Positions 62,715 through 64,000 of a stretch of 64,000 bases of DNA are shown here, piece after piece. Source of the stretch: Halomonas meridiana (GTDB taxonomy: Bacteria; Pseudomonadota; Gammaproteobacteria; Pseudomonadales; Halomonadaceae); contig NZ_CP024621.1 in the NCBI RefSeq assembly GCF_009846525.1, forward strand, positions 3,720,001 through 3,784,000, in the 5' to 3' direction. Both the position numbers and the translations under genes were made by a program. Positions within the stretch are counted from its first letter, which is position 1, and each line of letters opens with the position of its first letter. The notes under the pieces were generated by a model. That model did no database searches. It had not been told where the DNA came from and worked only from the letters and a program-made list of their open reading frames with translations.

Positions 62715-63605
62715 GTGAGCAAGGTGAAGCTAACGGTACTGATTATCGGCTGTGGAGACATCGGCGTCACGCTTGGACAAGAGCTGCTGGACGAGGGGCA
62801 TCGGGTGATTGGTGTGCGCCGCCAAGCCAAGGCGTTGGAGTCTACCGGCATCGAGCCATTAGCCCTCGATCTCAACAGCCTGGACGGGGCCGATGCCAAC
62901 GCCCTACCCCAAGCCGACTACGTGATTTACACCGTCAGCGCAGACCGCTTTGAAGAGAGTGCTTACCAAAGCGCCTATCCAGACGGTCTCAAGCGTGTGC
63001 TCAGCGTTCTGGAACAGCACGACACGCCGCCGCGGCGCATCTTCTTCGTCTCCTCTACGAGTGTCTATGGCCAGCAAGAGGGCGAAGTCGTCAACGAAGA
63101 GAGCCCCACGGAATCCACCAGCTTCTCCGGCAACCTGATGTGCGAAGCTGAGCAGGCCCTGCTGAATCATCCGCTCCCCGGCACCGTCGTGCGTTTCTCT
63201 GGCATCTATGGCCCGGGGCGTGATCGTTTGATTCACCAAGTGGCCGAGGGCCGCATCGCTGCCGTGACGCCCGTGATCTACTCCAACCGCATTCACCGCG
63301 ACGACTGCACCGGCATTCTGGCGCACCTGATTCGCTGCCAGGAAAACGGCTCACCGCTGGCCGACCTCTACCTGGGCAGCGACTGCGAGCCGGTCACCAT
63401 GCATAACGTGATGGCATGGCTGGCCAAGCAATTGAAGGTGGAGTCGACCGATACCATGCAGTCGCCGCTGCGCCGTCGCGCCAGCAAGCGTTGTGACAAC
63501 CGCCGCATTCTCGAAACCGGCTATCAATTCCGCTACCCCACCTATAAAGAGGGGTACGCCCAGGTATTGAAAGAGGGTGGATTTCTAGAGCTGCAAAAAG
63601 CCTAG
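62715..63605 (+). CDS. NAD-dependent epimerase/dehydratase family protein (YeeZ-like SDR)
   Basis: A 296-residue extended short-chain dehydrogenase-like protein. The nucleotide loop LTVLIIGCGDIGVTLGQEL is at the N-terminus; FFVSSTSVYGQQEGEVVNE and VVRFSGIYGPGRDRLIHQV are typical of NAD-dependent sugar epimerases, though the catalytic YxxxK motif is not evident. GTG 62715 behind GAGGG is the likely start; GTG 62724 is an alternative. Substrate unknown. A terminator follows. Confidence 0.85.
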   Translation: MSKVKLTVLIIGCGDIGVTLGQELLDEGHRVIGVRRQAKALESTGIEPLALDLNSLDGADANALPQADYVIYTVSADRFEESAYQSAYPDGLKRVLSVLEQHDTPPRRIFFVSSTSVYGQQEGEVVNEESPTESTSFSGNLMCEAEQALLNHPLPGTVVRFSGIYGPGRDRLIHQVAEGRIAAVTPVIYSNRIHRDDCTGILAHLIRCQENGSPLADLYLGSDCEPVTMHNVMAWLAKQLKVESTDTMQSPLRRRASKRCDNRRILETGYQFRYPTYKEGYAQVLKEGGFLELQKA

Positions 63606-63630
63606 TTACCCTAGCGGTATCCAAACGCAA

Positions 63631-63664
63631 AGAGCGAGCTGATCACAGCTCGCTCTTCTTTTAT
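63631..63664 (+). terminator. Rho-independent terminator between the SDR gene and ridA
   Basis: AGAGCGAGCT (63631-63640) / AGCTCGCTCT (63647-63656), loop GATCAC, followed by TTCTTTTA. Positioned between convergent genes. Confidence 0.88.
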
Positions 63665-63702
63665 GCAGCGATTCAACGCCGCGCCTAGCGTAAGCGTGGC
63701 GA

Positions 63703-64000
63703 TTAGTCGCCAATCACCATCACGGCTTCGGCTTCTACCTGGCTGCCTTTAGGCAGCGCTTTAACACCCACTGCCGCGCGAGCGGGGAACGGCATGGCAA
63801 AGAACTCTTCCATCACCTTGTTCACGATCGCAAAGTTGTCCAGATCGACTAGGTAGAGGTTGAGTTTGACGATATCGCCCAACGAGCCTGCGGCTTCTTC
63901 ACACACGGCTTGCAGGTTGGTGAACACCTGACGCGCCTGAGCTTCGAAATCGTCGGAGACGATCTCCATGGTGTCCGGGTCGAGCGGAATCTGGCCCGAC
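63703..64000 (-). CDS. ridA: RidA/YjgF-family enamine/imine deaminase (5' end outside the window)
   Basis: The last 98 codons of a RidA-type protein; the gene's start lies to the right of the window. Visible features are SGQIPLDPDT at the edge, TNLQAVCEEAAGSLGDIVKL, NLYLVDLDNFAIVNKVM, and the signature FPARAAVGVKALPKGSQVE containing the substrate-binding Arg, ending EAVMVIGD. RidA hydrolyses reactive enamines such as 2-aminoacrylate. The full-length family size is about 127 residues, so some 30 are missing here. Confidence 0.93.
   Translation of the reverse strand, partial: SGQIPLDPDTMEIVSDDFEAQARQVFTNLQAVCEEAAGSLGDIVKLNLYLVDLDNFAIVNKVMEEFFAMPFPARAAVGVKALPKGSQVEAEAVMVIGD

Noticed and set aside
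1..64000. tRNA or rRNA genes, CRISPR arrays, insertion sequences, prophage genes
   Set aside because: No cloverleaf-like block with a T-loop, no regularly spaced repeat array, and no transposase, integrase or phage proteins were recognised on either strand.

Overview
The window looks like chromosomal DNA of a Halomonas-type gammaproteobacterium (Halomonadaceae). This is inferred from the many TRAP transporters, the DcaP-type porin, a complete beta-ketoadipate route for plant phenolics, and gammaproteobacterial housekeeping genes (hexR, uvrD, phoBR, ubiCA, recG-oxyR). No rRNA, tRNA, CRISPR array, insertion sequence or prophage was recognised.

Positions 1-34700 form one aromatic-acid catabolic island. 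(a) 1-11700, hydroxycinnamates: a minus-strand operon runs dctQ-dctM-DUF3237-dctP(amber)-ech-vdh-dctP. A marR gene and a divergent fcs-thiolase pair complete it. Ferulate or coumarate would be imported, activated by Fcs, cleaved by Ech to vanillin or 4-hydroxybenzaldehyde, and oxidised by Vdh. (b) 11750-17110, vanillate: DcaP porin, vanR (GntR/FCD), vanAB and a dctP; VanAB demethylates vanillate to protocatechuate. (c) 17200-24120, protocatechuate: the minus-strand operon pcaI-J-F-L(D/C fusion)-H-G plus separate pcaB, together encoding protocatechuate to succinyl-CoA plus acetyl-CoA. (d) 24300-32340, quinate/shikimate side: tetR, dctPQM, a QuiC-type dehydroshikimate dehydratase, an AroE-like dehydrogenase, an AEC permease and type II dehydroquinase feed protocatechuate from hydroaromatics. 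(e) 32496-33290: an IclR-type PcaR/PcaU-like regulator. A GTTCG-N5-CGAAC palindrome lies in front of five transcription units in (a), (c), (d) and (e) and is the probable PcaR operator.

Positions 33280-42600 are mixed core genes: a DUF1338 dioxygenase-like protein, DUF72, an NSS-family sodium symporter, hexR, uvrD, a Tat-exported DctP and a hotdog thioesterase.

Positions 42700-52400 are mostly phosphate genes: pstS-like, pstC-pstA-pstB-phoU, and phoR-phoB further on. Pho boxes precede pstC and phoB. cysZ and two paralogous small acidic secreted proteins of unknown function lie between. Positions 52370-64000 are housekeeping: ubiA, ubiC, a rubredoxin reductase, HU, an SCP2-domain protein, an MFS permease, a YccS-like protein, recG, oxyR, an SDR protein and a partial ridA.

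The points most worth attention are: an in-frame amber codon in one hydroxycinnamate dctP; three inferred regulatory motif sets (PcaR, a MarR-linked 17-mer, VanR with an intragenic copy); six dctP genes against two dctQM pairs; a DUF3237 gene embedded in the hydroxycinnamate operon; and the pair of DEGD-motif secreted proteins.
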